Shown piece after piece: positions 20,849 through 33,950 of a stretch of DNA of 64,000 bases. The position numbers and the translations under genes are program-made. How positions within the stretch are numbered: position 1 is the first letter of the stretch; each line of letters begins with the position of its first letter. The notes under the pieces were generated by a model, which saw nothing but the letters and a program-made list of their open reading frames with translations, was not told the origin of the DNA and searched no databases. Source of the stretch: Dama dama (taxonomy: Eukaryota; Chordata; Mammalia; Artiodactyla; Cervidae). Where the stretch lies: NCBI RefSeq assembly GCF_033118175.1, contig NC_083693.1:25119981-25183980 (forward strand), written 5' to 3'.

Positions 20849-23800
20849 GTAAGCCACACAGAGTACAAAGCAACTACCTGAGGGATAGATTCCCTTCAGA
20901 GTCTCTGGGATGTGCTGGTAAAAATACAAGTGTCGCTGCTGTTCAGAGGCCGTGTGTTCACTGGGTCGGTTGCCAGGCTACCAGTCAACACCATCCGGAG
21001 AGACACGTCATGTCAGACTGGGACAGATTTTGCTTCCTGTATTCCAGAGCCCGGGCTTGATAGCTCAGAACCTATAAATGCTCTCTCTGTCCCACTGGAG
21101 CAGCTGCAACTTTCCTAACCTGGAAAACAGTACTGAGATCCCAGGTGCTCCAAAATGATAAAGGGATGGAGCAGATGTTTTGAGTCACGTGTCTTAGTCC
21201 TTTTTCTCGAGAACCGTGACACACAGTGCCGACAAGGTCTGTTTTATTTCTAAACCTGAAACTCCCTTTCTTTGCCCACCGTCCTAGTCTGTGTCCTGAG
21301 CACATCTAGAGTCAGGGTGGTTTCAGAACCGCTGGCAGTATCTTTCTCAGCCGATGGCCCAGCATCCCACATGGTGGCATTAGGTCATTGGTGGAGCCTG
21401 GGGGGAAGGGAACGCCCTACTTTTCCTGCCTGAGGAGCAGGCCTCCTGTTCCATTGCCGGTGGCTCTTGGGCAGCCAGCCGTCTGGGAACTGGGGACCCC
21501 GTGCAGCGCAGGGCCTAGGATACAGGATTTCCGCCCGAGCCTGGTCTGCCGCACCACTGTCACAGGGCAGACGTTGTATCTGCTTATCTCGGTGAAGCAG
21601 CTGCAGCAAGCAGATTGCTCACACGGCAGCAGCCCGGTTCCATCTGCGGGTAACCATGTCCAGAGAGAGCAAAGAGAAGCCTCTGGTGCTCGGTGGAAAG
21701 AGACCAGCCGAATAGAACTTCTTACTGAGGGCTGAGGCTTAAACTGAAGTCAGACTGGGTCTTGCCTCCTGACATCGTTCAAGGTCAGTTGAGCTCACAC
21801 TCTGAGACCACCACCTGTTACCAGAGATAGACAGAGGATCTATCTCCATGCTTGTCCCCAGATTCTCATAGGTAAGAAGCCTGTTTTGTTTTTATCATCT
21901 GATTGTTTTTGCAGTTCCTTCTAATTTTTGAAAAACTGCTTTACTGTAGTTATGTGTTAAGAGGTTGCGGGGGTGGGGCAGGAAGAGAAATGAACGAACA
22001 GAAGAAGGAAAGAAGTTGCTTTGGAAAAAGAGCCGTTTAAACACAGTGGCCATTTTTCCTGATAAAGGGTTTTTAACCGTTTATCATCTGTTTTTCCAGT
22101 TGAGGGATTTAAGAAACCCAAGTAGTAGTTTTGGTGGCTTCAGGCTTTTTGTTTTCTTAATATCTTGGATTGTTAGCCATGAACAAATTTCTGTCACTGT
22201 CAATCTCAGGATTTAAATAAGAAGGTCTCTAATTTTTAAAATAAGGCACAACAACAGGTCTATTTTGGGGGCCCTGGCAGGGTGACATTTTGGAAGAATG
22301 GGAGTGGCTGTAAGCCGATGCCCGGCTGTGTTCTTTTCACTTGGGTGCTGCGTCTTTGGCCACATGGGCTGGAATTATTTCTCTTTCCGGCTCAGTAGTC
22401 AGAATTTAACCCAAGTAAGTACAGACTAAGTAAGGTTTGTGTCCAGAGTACCTTATGAGAAAAGGTAGATACCAAAAAGAGTTTCAGACTTTGATTTTTA
22501 GTAGTACACAAATATATTAAGGATGCCAAGGAATTATGTTTAAGATTTTTAAGGCTGTAGGAAGGGAAATGAGACAGAAATCAAGTTTTAACGGCATCTG
22601 TGGTTTTGGAGTTGGTGGGTGTGTGTGGGAGAGTTACTCCTGATGCCCCGAGGAGTCATGTGGGCTCCATGCTCATGGCCTCCAAGGACAGCGAGAAGTA
22701 ACCGGTGATGAAGCAATGGGTGCTTTTTTCAGAAAATAGCCAGTACTGGGGAAAGTCCCTGGTCACGTTGCCCCAGAGAAAAAGCACCCAAGTGTGATCT
22801 CAGACCAAAGGGTATTTTCTAGGAAGTTTACATTCCACTTATGAATTTAACCCTACTGCTTTGTAAGTGGGCAGACATCAGTGTAACTGCTGGTTTGGAA
22901 GGACCGACATAGCGTTGGCCTCTGTTTTTCATTATATAGTGCCGTCGGCAGAGCCAAATAGAAATCAGGAAGAGCGAATCACATACCTTCAATTCGAATG
23001 AGGGGATGGGGCCTGATACATAATCAAGAGCATTGCCTGCAGTGCTTTGGAAAGTTAATATTGCATGAGCCAGGCCGGTCCTGTGGGGGCTGCCAGCACC
23101 CTGCAAGTCCCAGTAATCTCTATTTACTGCTGTGACTGGTTGCTGCTTGCCAAGATACATATTTTCAGGTGATGGATATTATCATCAGGATAGTAAGGAT
23201 TTATGAGAAATCATATCTCTAAATAAATGAAATAAAAATCAACACCTGTCCCCCGACCCCCACCAAAAAAAAAAAAAAAAAACTTGTCTACTCACTCAGA
23301 AATGTTTTAATCAAGGAATATTTAAGGGGATTGCTTATCAGATTTTTCTTTTTTAATTTTAATCACATATTATGAAAGACAGATTTTCGTTCTTTGGACA
23401 ACAAAACGTTTGCCCTTTTTTTTTTAATTGCTAGTAAAATCATGTAATTAAAAATAAAGGCAAAGAAAGGAGACTTACAAGTATTCATTTATAGTAATGT
23501 AGCTTTCCTAAATCTAAAGTAGAGCTTTACACATGTCACAGTGTGCTTTTTTTAGATTTATTTTTAATTGGAAGATAGTTGCAATATTATGTTGGTTTCT
23601 GCCATTTGAATCGACTGTGAGTATACATATGTCCCCTACATCTTGAGCCTCTCTCCCACCTCCCACCCCTAGAATATAGTCTTAATATACTTGATTATTA
23701 TATAATAAGTATATACTATACTGTAGAATTTATTCTTTGGTGAAAGAAACCTCTGTGCCCTCTGTTGTAGGGAACATTTTTCTCTGCCAGAGTAGTCGTG

Positions 23801-24631
23801 TCACTAAATTAATAATCATAGAAAACTTTCAAAATGAAATCGAAATAATAGTTCTATTTGGATTATCAACATGAATTTTGACTGTTCAGCCATCAGAGTC
23901 CCCTTTAAAAAAAAGTGTCAAAGCCTAAATTTGTCTCAGGCATCATTTTATCTCTTCCTTCCTGTATTAGCTTGACCATATGGTGGTCAGGTAACAAAAC
24001 CGCTCCTCTTTAGTCTGTTGAGCATCAGTCTAAAGAAAACATGAGAAATTTTTCCTTAAGAAAAGGTCCTGCTGGAGTGTTTTGGTTTGGAAAGAAATAA
24101 AAGTTAAATTCTCATTTGTTCAGGATACTTCAGGTGGATGAGTGTGTGTAGTATGTTTTTAAAAGACTCTGCCCAAAGGCTTTATCTCATTCTCAGCGGC
24201 TCTTTTCTTCTTGTTGTATGCAAGTATGTCTTGCCTCTGTGATAATAAGATGGAATGACTACTAGCTGTAGCTGTTAATTGGTTCCCTTAAAGCTTGTAA
24301 GTTTTTCACTCCATGTGCAAAAAGCACCACACTCATAGAATCATCATGAAAAGTAAATAGTGAAAATGGAAGTTCAGTAGGCATTGAACAAGATCTTTCC
24401 TTAGCTACAAACCCACACAGAGGCTGGAGAAAACCATACAACCCTGTGATCAGGGCTCAGCAAAGGGCCAGAAATGACACCAGCTCCCAAACAATACTTG
24501 CTGTTTAATGCAAAAAAAAAAAAAAGGGCAAAAGCAAACAAAATGCATGAAACCTGGAGCAAGTTGCGTAAATAGAAAGGCCAGGGAATCAATTTTTCAA
24601 ATGCACTTTGTAACCACCTTGCTCTCCCTAG
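20849..24631 (+). other. AKAP13: AKAP13 intron 7
   Basis: This 3.8-kb intron runs from GTAAGC to CTCCCTAG. The exon 7 frame continues in it to a stop at 21058-21060. It contains a poly-A tract at about 23265-23282 and a diverged L1_BT-like fragment at about 23548-23680. Otherwise I see no gene and no recognised repeat. Confidence 0.9.
23548..23680 (-). repeat. L1 3'-end fragment, diverged
   Basis: TTTTTAATTGGAAGATAGTT, then TTGGTTTCTGCCATTTGAATC and CTCTCCCACCTCCCACCCC follow the order of the ruminant L1 3' untranslated region in reverse orientation. The same region is better preserved at 61905-62412. Confidence 0.6.
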
Positions 24632-24765
24632 AAATGCCCGACACGAAAGCTGAAGATGAAGTGGATTTTCTGAGTAACACGCGGGAGAGTTCAGTTTCTG
24701 AAGAGGCGGCTCTGGGAAACAGAACTTCTACGCCGGAGGTGAAACAAGGCCCGAAGACCCAGGCG
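24632..24765 (+). CDS. AKAP13: AKAP13 internal coding exon (exon 8)
   Basis: This 134-base exon begins with AA, completing a Glu codon with the last G of the giant exon. It continues MPDTKAEDEVDF and ends KQGPKTQA. Human AKAP13 has MPDVKAEDEVDF followed by a short linker and KQGPMTQA, so the match and the split-codon phase both fit. The acceptor is CTTGCTCTCCCTAG at 24618-24631 and the donor is GCG|GTGAGT after 24765, ending in phase 0. It encodes 44 complete residues linking the PKA-anchoring region to the serine-rich segment that precedes the C1, DH and PH domains. The next constitutive exon, expected to start with an INRENW-like sequence, was not found anywhere downstream in the window. 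The following intron is therefore at least 39 kb. Confidence 0.95.
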
Positions 24766-25199
24766 GTGAGTCTGTCCGAGCACAAAATGTGTTTAGCCTG
24801 CTCTGCGTGTCTGCTCTGTGGCGTTATCTGGGGGATTTTTTAAATTCACAGTAGGGTCTTTCCCCTTCTCCCTTGTTCCCTAATATACAAATGTGGACAT
24901 GGTGCGGTGAGGCTTTTACACAGCATCGTTTTAGAATGGATGTTTTAGATCCCTGCAGCGATCCCTTGGAGATTGTAATGAAAAAGGTTTTTTTCCCTGT
25001 GAGCACAAGACTTTCCAACTTGTCATGAGGTTTAACATGTCTCAAGATGGGAATTACCACAAAAAGGGATCTATTGACACTTCTTAAACCTGACTCTTCT
25101 TTCTTTATATAGAAACTGATAGCGAAGATGATATTTTAATTTGAAACCCAGTACTGACTGAAATAGGAAGTGTGTCATTTTTAATGATTAAAAAAAAGA

Positions 25200-25700
25200 T
25201 TTATTAGATTTTCATAACAACTCTATTGAGACATAATTCACATAACCATACAGTTCACTCATTCAGGTAAAGTGTGCAGTGCAGTAGTTTTTTTTAACAT
25301 GTTTACAGAGTGGACAACAGTCACCACTGTCTAACTTTATAACATGGGCATCACACCAGAAAGAAACCCATATTCATTAGCAGTTCACCCCACCCACCTC
25401 AGTCAATAGTCACCAGTCTCCTCTCCATCTCCAAGGATTTGCCTCTTCCAGAACTTCATACAAATGCAGTTACAGAACATGTGGCCTTCAGTAACTGATT
25501 TCTTTCACTTAGTGTATTATTTCAAAGTTCATCCATGCTGTAACATTGATCAGTATTTAGTTTCTTTTCATTACCAAGTAGTACCCCATTGTATGGATGT
25601 ACCATATTTTTTTCTATATTTGGATTGTTTCTACTTTTTGGCTGAATAGTTGTGAATAGTAACTGCTAACAAACTGTCCGTTTGTATGGACGTATGTTTT
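25200..25700 (-). repeat. L1 3' fragment (older mammalian L1)
   Basis: ACATAATTCACATAACCATA, TCACCAGTCTCCTCTCCATC, ATTACCAAGTAGTACCCCAT and CTACTTTTTGGCTGAATAGT follow the reverse-oriented L1 3' untranslated region. Confidence 0.8.
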
Positions 25701-26544
25701 TATATGCTTAGTAATTATTGTGTTGGCTCATGTGGTAATTCAATATTTAGTATCCAGTAAGTTTTCAAAAATGACTTATTTTTCAGAGTCTTGATTATTG
25801 TTCTTGTTTGAAGCTATTAACTTGTAAAACAAGAGAACTTATAAACTTTTGAACAGTGCTCTAAGCTTTAGATGCCATGCTTGTTTTTTTTAAAAAAAAA
25901 AGCAACAAAAAGAAACAAGAAAAAAACCCCACACATCTTTGGCTGGAAAATCAAGTTATTGGAGTAAGTCACATTGCCCGTCAGAAAACCAGCCATCCTT
26001 GTCTAGACTTGAGGGTGTGTTTTTTTTGCTCTTCAGAGGGCTAAGTATTTTTCATAGAATTACCCCAGTTTGCTAAACAGAATGGTACCCTTCCAAACTG
26101 TTTCAAGTGTGTGGACTGGGATAAACAAGCTTCATTTCATTGGAGTGCAGTGGTAGGGAGGTGCTGGCCGTTCTCACCCGCCCCTTATTACCGATAATGC
26201 TCATGACTAATGCCTGGGCGGCTACTTGTGCGGCAGGCATTATTCAGACAAATGTTGCTTTGCCCCTGGGGAAAGAAGAGAGAACACGCCCTGCGTGGGT
26301 AACATGTGTCTTTGTTTCCAGAAGCCCCTGAAAAGGGGAAGGAAGAAACTCACATCCTTGAGTTCAGACACCTCTGTTTCTTCACCCTCCACATGAAGTC
26401 CTGTGGTTAGCGTCCTGGGTACAGGCTGAGGCTTGGCCACAGACCCTTTGCTTTCTCACGAGGATAGCTCTGTCCTGACTGTATCTTAACCATTACAAAG
26501 GAGAAAGCAAAACTCTGTTTTGTTTGGGGTTTCTGTTTGTTTTG

Positions 26545-26870
26545 TATTGGGCGTATAGCTGGTAAACAATGTTGTGATAGTTTGAGGTGACCATTGAAAA
26601 GACTCAGCCGTACATCCGTGTGAATCCGTCTCCCCCAAACTCCCCTCCCATCCAGGCAGCCACATAACCTTGAGCAGAGTTCCCTGTGCTAGGCAGCAGG
26701 TCCTTGTTGGGTATCCATTTTAAATACGTCTCCATCCCGAACTGCCTGACTCTCCCTTCCTCCTGTCCTTCCCCCTGATGACTGTTAAGTGCCTTCTCCA
26801 AGTCTGTGAGTAGCTTTCTGTTTTGTAAGTAAGTTCATTTGTATCATTTCTTTTTAGACTCCAGATATAA
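26545..26870 (-). repeat. Artiodactyl L1 3' fragment
   Basis: GCGTATAGCTGGTAAACAAT, AGAGTTCCCTGTGCTAGGCA and CTCCAAGTCTGTGAGTAGCT are shared in order with the copies at 35345-35690 and 38808-39262. Confidence 0.75.
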
Positions 26871-29800
26871 GGGCTGGCATAGGATATTTCTCCTCTGTCT
26901 GACTGACTTCAAGTTGCTCCTTTCCTCTTCTCATTTTCCCTCCAGTTTTAGAAGCCGAGAGAGGACACTCCTCTGGTTGGGCATGAGGCGTCATTTTGCA
27001 GATAGAAGAAGTAGACCCCCAAATAGTCCCTTGGCTAGCTCAAGGTCAGGGCCTGCTAGAATGCTAGAATGGGAGCTTCTAGTTTGGTTCTACCCTAGAA
27101 TCTGCCCAGTGGGTTGCCTTCCTCCCCAACTCTTACCCCAGGCTCCCTACTGGGGGCTTATCCTAAGGAGCTTCAGGATTCGAGAACCATGTAATTTGTC
27201 TATTGTTGCTGGGGTATGTCTTTGCTTTGTGTCTGCCTCCACTCCATTTAGTTAGAGAAAACATACTTTGATGGGATTTTTAGTTTGTGAGGATCTTCAG
27301 GTCTAGTGTTCACAGCATTCTTAATAGTGACATGAAATCTGACCTCTGACCTGCCCTCCCTTGCTGTAGATCGAAAGGAGGAAGCATAGACATTTTTGCA
27401 TTTTCCCTGTGTCGCATTTTCTCCTTTTTTTCCCCATCTAACTCTGCATGTTCTCTTCCTGGAGAAGTTTGCAAACACTTTTGTAAAGGACAGAGAATAA
27501 ATACTTCAGAGTTTGTGGGAGGTACAGTATCTGTAACAGCTAGTCACCTTTGCTGTTGCATGCGAAAGCAGCCACAGGCTCCTGTAAACAATCATTTGAC
27601 TGACTGTTCTGATAAAAACTTCATAGAAATTTGAATTTATTTAAAAAAATTTTTTTTCTTTTCTTTGAAATTTGAATTTCATATTGTGAAATCATTTCAT
27701 ATTGTAAAATCATGTCATATTGTGAAATGATTTCATATCATGAAATACTCTTTTTTGAATTTTTTCTTTCATCATTAAAAATTAATGTAAAAAGCTGCTC
27801 TTTGCTGTGTTTTTTTTCTCCCCATGTGCTGTACAAAAACGGGTGGTGGTAATCTGTTGGCCCCTGGCCTTTAGAATATGTGTGCATCAGTGGATGAAAA
27901 GAAAGAGAAAGCAAGTAGAATTTTTTCTTTTCTGAATGGTCTCAGCCTGTGGAGAGCTTGTTACTAAACCGCACAGAGGAAGCAGAGAGTTTCATGTCTC
28001 TCCTAAGTGTGTCTTTTGACTGGGTATCTCCAGGGCTCGGCTTCCTTAGTCTGTTCGTCTTCTGGCCTTAACCTTCTGGAGCCTGGCCTTGCAGTCTGAG
28101 ATTGTGATTGTAGTCGAGGGTGGAATGGCATTCATTTAGGATTATTTAATTTGGTTTTTCAGACACATGCCCAGTCTATGTATTGCCCTTGGAAATAAAC
28201 CAGTCATTGCTTCATTGACTCATTGTTTCTCTGAATCAACCTCTTCCAAATGTAAAACAGGAAAAAATCTGTGTGTCTTAACGCTTTGCTACTGTCTTGA
28301 AAACCGGGGACATAGTTTTGCATAAGGAGTAAAGGATGCATAAAGGAATTGGGCAGTATCGAGAAAGTACTTGTGTATCTGCAGAGAAGGCACATGCATG
28401 TTAAATGCTTCAGGTTTCTCAGCATGTGATAAGTGGTACTGACAGATACTTCCCTACTGAATCAAAAATAGTTCACAATTCCAGAGGCCCAGCTTTATAC
28501 ACCGAATGGTCCATTCCCATTAGTCATTTTATCATCATTTTATATTCATGGTTTGTTACTAGGTATTGCCAAAGCTTTAATACTAGTTACACTTAAATAT
28601 TCATCATTATCCCTTCTTCCATACATCACTGGTTTCAAGATTCTAGATTACCTTTTGTTGTCCTTTTTTCCCCCAGTGAGTTAATATTTATCAAGTACTT
28701 AGAGCGCGACATGTAATAAGTACAGCTTAACATTCTTAATTAGCTTCATAACTTCATATTCCAGTATCCTTTTTACTCATTAAAGTAACTGGTGACTTAC
28801 AGTGGTCCCTAAAGCAATCAAACCGCAGTTTCTGCTTCTAGAACATTGTTATGAAAGCTTTAGGAGTAGCAGCAAGCATTAATTTAAGTTGGGAGATAGG
28901 GTGCTTGTTTTAGTTCTGAGATCTTTAGAAATTTGAATGAACCTAAAAGATTATCTGAAATAGGAAGGAAAAAAATGGTTTCTGGAAAGTTAAGCAACTA
29001 GCCTCATTTCACAGCTAGTTAACTGCCCGCTAGACTCATTTCTGTCTGGGTAATGTTTCTGTGACACTGTGGTTTTCAGAAAACTCACCCTGAGGATATA
29101 CGTCTGGGCAATTCAGTTCACTTTGATTTTTTGTGTTTTAAACAAACAGGCCTGAATGATGAATATACACATGAAGATTCTGAAACCATTGTGTTATACT
29201 CCCGTGCTTTCAATGATAGCCGGAGAAATTCCTTTGACTACTTTAGCACCTACTTTTATTTGCTTTAAAAGAAGTCTTGTGTTCTTATTATAATTTGTTC
29301 ACCTGTAGGTAAATACCATCAAGATGGTATTTGTCCAAAGAGTTTGCTTTTGCTGAATAAATAACTAAGATTTTCCAGACCTGCTGCTTATTTCCTAAAG
29401 AATGCTGTGTAGAGATGACTGAATATTGAGCCCAGAACAGAAAGCCTCTGGGACCATTCACCTTGAGAAAATGCTCCACAGAGGCCAGGAAGGAGTTCTG
29501 ACTCCTACTCGCCTGCTCTGGTGCTTCAGACCAGCACACTCCGTGTCCTCTGTCGATCTTTTCAGCATGTGGCCAGGTTAATCAGGGAGGTATTGTTCGT
29601 TCATTGAGATATCTCTGTAAGAATTCCTTTTCCAAATGATCATTGCAAAAGCTTGTTAGCCATACGGAAGAGTTAATTCAGCAAGCCAGAGTGTCTTGTC
29701 AGGATGCCCAGCAGCCAAACACTCGAGAAGAAATACATTCAAGCACAACTATAGAATCCCATATGTTGAGTATTAGGTTACTGGGAAAGTCTAGTCTTCA

Positions 29801-30549
29801 TTTAACACACAATCCCCAATCAGAAGCACTCCCTTTAAAAAAAAAAAAAAAAGCACCACATGGCCAAACGTTAAATCAGCTCAATTTTCCTTCTTAATTA
29901 TTTTTGCAACAGTGTTATTATTTGTTTCTTCATGGTTTTGTTAAGGGCAGTGTTAGACTGTTTTTGGTTAAAATCTTGTTGAATTCTCCCCATGCTTTGA
30001 TTATGTTCTGTTTTCTTCCTCTTGTCTCAAGGGGGCGAGCTTGCATTTCCGTACCTAGGCCAGGAGTCTCTAAAAAGGGTTTGTTTTTTTTTTTTTCCCG
30101 TGTGTGGCTTTTCACAGCCTTTATGCTGAGCTGCTGTAGAAAATTTTGGCAGCTCTCTCAGACTATTTGGTAACTGACTGGACAGGTCATAGCACTAATA
30201 ACCCAAGATGGCTCACATAGCCTATCTTGTTATTTGACAGTTTGCAGTTTTTAAAAGGAGTTTTGAAAATGTCTGTGCTATCATATTTACATATAGAGTT
30301 TTGTGGTGTGTGTGTCACCCAGGAAGAAGCAAAGTGGCCTCGCCAGTAAGTCTTCTGTACGTATATTTGATATCTAAGAGAACCAGCACCCCTGTCCCTC
30401 TGCCCCCATTGCCAGTTATCTTTTTTGGGTCCAAATGCAGAGCTAGCTTTAGTCACAGGGAAACTTACTCCTCAGCTTTTTCATACAGAAATTTTAGAGA
30501 TGCTCCGGTTGTCTCTTCTGACATATAGTTAACAAGAAATGTCTGCAAA
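26871..30549. other. Long-intron sequence, little recognised
   Basis: Apart from the 18-base minisatellite at 27677-27748, an A run at 29837-29853 and a T run at 30083-30096, I see no gene and no named repeat. The 138-codon frame at 26839-27255 starts inside L1-derived sequence and has no domain. Confidence 0.5.
27677..27748. repeat. Minisatellite, four 18-base units
   Basis: The unit TTTCATATTGTGAAATCA starts at 27677, 27695, 27713 and 27731, with a few substitutions per copy. Each unit is itself nearly palindromic (TTTCA against TGAAA). Confidence 0.9.
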
Positions 30550-30655
30550 TGTTTGAGCAAACTCTGGGAGATAGTGGAGAACAGAAGAGCCTGGCATGCT
30601 GCAGCCCATGGGGTTGCCCAGTCGGACACAACTCAGCAACTAAATAACAATAACG
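30550..30655 (+). repeat. ART2A/Bov-A2 SINE fragment
   Basis: GTTTGAGCAAACTCTGGGAG, CCTGGCATGCTGCAGCCCAT and CAGTCGGACACAACTCAGCA mark the 3' third of the element, followed by an AACAATAAC tail. Confidence 0.85.
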
Positions 30656-30904
30656 TATTCTGGAGAAGATAGTTGCCAGAAAGAAGCACCTTGATGAACC
30701 CCAGATCATAAAGCCACAAGCGGAAAAACCTGCAACCTTAGTGTAAAAATATCTGTAGATAATATTTGTAAGTTCATGTGTGTGTGTGCTCCGTCATGTA
30801 AGAGTATAATTTAGTGATCTGTAAGAATATAATGTAATATCTATAGAAAATATATGTAAGAATATAATTTAATGATTTAATTTAAAGCAAAATAGCATAA
30901 TTTT

Positions 30905-31340
30905 TCCCTTGTCTAAAAAACTGAGGTACAGTTGGTGTACAATACTTTATTTTAGCTGCTTAGCAGTGATACACAATTTTTAAAGGTTGTGTTCCATCTA
31001 TAATTAATAAAAACATCAGCTATGTCCTGTAACTTATTTTACACATAGTAGTTTGTACCTCTCCATCCCCTTGCCCTGTCTTGCCCCTCTCACCTTCTTT
31101 CTTACCTCTGATAACAATCAGATTGTTCTGTGTATCTGTTGAGTCTATTTCTGTTTTGTTACATTCACTAGTTTTTTTTTAGGTTCCACATATAAACGAT
31201 GTCATACAGTATGTGTTTTTCTTTGTTGGACTTAGCTTCACTTAACATAATTCCCTCCAAGTTCATGTATATTACAACTAGCAGAAACTCATTTCTTGTT
31301 ACGCTGAGTAGTATACCATTGTATATGGCCATATATTTTT
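30905..31340 (-). repeat. L1 3' fragment (older mammalian L1)
   Basis: ACTGAGGTACAGTTGGTGTA, TTTTTTTTAGGTTCCACATA and GCTGAGTAGTATACCATTGT follow the reverse-oriented L1 3' end. Confidence 0.75.
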
Positions 31341-31614
31341 AAGGGACCGTTTGATCTGTGAAGAAAGGCTTGGGTCCCTTGGTAATGTGCATAATTGGGA
31401 CAGTTATATTCTCAGATTAGATTTTGATTGTGTGTTTTAAGAAGAGGCCTTAAAAGTTACATTTTTGAAACTTACGGTTGGCCACCATAAGAATAGAAGG
31501 TGCACACTGTGGGATTCTTTAGCCAGGAAAGGGTTCAGAGGAACTGATTTATCGTATCTTGGTCCTCTTAGGCTGCTCAACTTTGTGATGGGGCCTGTGG
31601 CTTTGATTTCAACT

Positions 31615-31920
31615 CACTTATTCATTTAGTAAGCCTTCAGTGAATGTACCTTTCCCTCTCAAGGTATTGCATCGAGTATCAGTTCAGTTCAGTTGCTCAG
31701 TCGTGTCCAACTCTTTGCGACCCCATGAATCGCAGCATGCCAGGCCTCCCTGTCCATCACCAACTCCCGGAGTCTACCCAAACCAAATATGTAGGGAAGT
31801 AAAAGAGGTTAGATCTTGTCCCTGCCCCCAGTCCAGTTAAATAAAGCAAGCATGCACGGGCACACTCACGCTCTGTGGCTGTCGTATGTGAGCTGTGCCG
31901 TATGGTGCCGTCAAGGCGCT
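31615..31920 (+). repeat. L2-like LINE fragment split by an ART2A SINE
   Basis: ATTCATTTAGTAAGCCTTCA lies before the SINE and TTAGATCTTGTCCCTGCCCC after it. This is the order of the L2 3' region. The SINE at 31678-31786 interrupts it. Confidence 0.45.
31678..31786 (-). repeat. ART2A SINE fragment
   Basis: CAGTTCAGTTCAGTTGCTCA, GCAGCATGCCAGGCCTCCCT and CAACTCCCGGAGTCTACCCA are near-consensus ART2A in reverse orientation. Confidence 0.92.
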
Positions 31921-32215
31921 GCAGGAGAAGTTCACAGAACTCAGGTGAGTCCTTCCTGAGGCCTGCTTGTCCGGATGTGGTGACGTCGCCTTAGTGTAAC
32001 CTTGTTGTGATGCTCGCTGTCTGAATGTTCACTGGAAAGCAGAGACGGGCCCAGGGAGCCTTTGATGTGCTCCCCTGCTTGATGGTTCTTTATTGCTCTC
32101 ACAGTGTGCTCAGCTCTTGGGAGATCTCAGAATTACCAGAAATGCCCCTGTTTCCATTTAGGAAGCTGAAAAGCAACATTTACCGAAAGAAATATAAAGA
32201 ATGGGGGGAGAGATT

Positions 32216-32395
32216 CACGGGTGGCGCTAGTGAGATGTGGGTTTGATGATCCCTGGGTCAGGAAGAGCCCCTGGAGGAGGAAATGGCAACCCACTCCAGT
32301 GTTCTTGCCTGGAGAATCCCATGGACAGAGGAGCCTGGTGGGCTACAGTCCACAGGGTCACAGAGAGGCGGACACGCCTGAAGCACCTTAGCACA
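32216..32395 (+). repeat. Bov-tA SINE
   Basis: CGGGTGGCGCTAGTGAGATG forms a shortened head, and GGACAGAGGAGCCTGGTGGG with the downstream body is near consensus. Confidence 0.9.
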
Positions 32396-33112
32396 CATGC
32401 ATGTGTAAAGAATGGAAGTGTTTGGTAGTGTGTGAATCATGTAGGAATTAGAAAGAGTAGTTTCTCTGTTTAAACATTTCCGTTCTTTGCCTCTTTTGTG
32501 CAGTGATAATAGCCACTTTTCTTCCATTCTGAGAATCCCACGTGCCCCCATCTTGGCTTGTGGACCCAAAGAATTGTGACGTGGTCTTAAGCCTGCACCA
32601 CACATGTATTCTTTAATTGATGGTGGAAAAATAAAGTTCAGAACAGAAAATACTCTTAGGAGCACATTTAAAAGGTCTTCAGTTCAAGCCTTAATAAGAA
32701 GTCCAACTAAGCCAAATGTTTATAATATTGATCTTCCTTGTCTGTGTAGCAGTTGGCATTCTGTCCTGAGTCATCAGACCTGATACATATTGAAGAGTTT
32801 TGAAAACCTAGTCATTCAGGGATTGGAGCTTGGAGTTGAACTAAAGTGTTAGTATAAGAATGAAATAGATTTTTTGTCTTTGTTTCCTAGATTTCTATTG
32901 AGATAGTTAGAAGATTTCTGAAACTGTTTGAATTACTTACGGTAGGAATAATTAAAATAAGTATATAGCTTCCCAAAGTGGACATTGTGGAAAATATTTA
33001 TTTGAATGTCTAAATTTGACTTGGAGCGTTCACTTATGTGAAATAAACAGTAGTTCCTCCTTATCTGTGGAGTGTATGTTCCCAGACCCATTTGGACACC
33101 TGAAACCTTGTT

Positions 33113-33335
33113 TTGTTCACTCAGTCATGTCCGACTCTTTGTGACCCCATGGACTGCGGCACACCAGGCTTCCCTGTCTCCCGGAGTTTGCTCAAACTCA
33201 TGTCCATTGAGTCAGTGATGCCATCCAACCATCTCATCCACTGCCGCCCCCATTCTCCTCCTGCCCTTAGTCTTTCCCAGCATCAAGGTCTTTTCCAGTG
33301 AGTCGGCTCTTTGCATCAGGTGGCCAAACTATTGG
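33113..33335 (-). repeat. ART2A SINE nested in the Tigger element
   Basis: GTTCACTCAGTCATGTCCGA, GTCCATTGAGTCAGTGATGC and TGCATCAGGTGGCCAAACTA mark the element in reverse orientation. Confidence 0.92.
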
Positions 33336-33750
33336 ATCTTGGAATAGTGCCAAATCCTATACACCCTGTGTTTCTTGAATACGTACACACCTGTGATAAG
33401 GTTTACTTTATCAGTTAGGTACAGTAAGAGATTAACATCAACAATAATAAAATGTCATGGTTATAACAATATACAGTAATAAAAGTTACATGAATGTGAT
33501 CTTTCTCTCAAAATACCTAATTGTACAGATTTAATGTCTTTTACATCTTAACTAAGCACTTACCACTGCACTCTGCCTGTAATTTTTGTAATTTGAGATG
33601 AGACAGCAAAGCTAGTGCTTTTTTCTTGTTCCTTCTTCACAGTTTCTCAGAAGATTCATTCTTACCATAGATCTTAGCAACTTCAGCATATGGTTTGTTT
33701 GTTGTTGTTGGTTTTTCACCTTTTATTAAGTCTGAAACTTTCACCTTTTC

Positions 33751-33950
33751 GGGCTTCCCTGGTGGCTCAGCTGGTAAAGAATCCACCTGCAATGCAGGAA
33801 ACGTGTTTGATCCCTGGGTTGGGAAGATCCCCTGGAGAAGGAAGCAGCTACCCACTCCAGTATCCTGGCTGGGAGAATTCCGTGGATGGTATAGTCCATG
33901 GGGTCGGAAAGAGTCTGACACGACTGAGCGACTTGCACTTTTTTTCACCT
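33751..33950 (+). repeat. Bov-tA SINE nested in the Tigger element
   Basis: GGGCTTCCCTGGTGGCTCAG forms the head and GACACGACTGAGCGACTTGC the end. TTTCACCTTTTC on the left and TTTTTCACCTTTTC on the right look like the target-site duplication. Confidence 0.95.

Noticed and set aside
20849..21060. Treating the full 1070-codon frame as the AKAP13 coding segment
   Set aside because: A consensus donor at 20849 and the split Glu codon completed by exon 8 show that the last ~70 codons are intronic.
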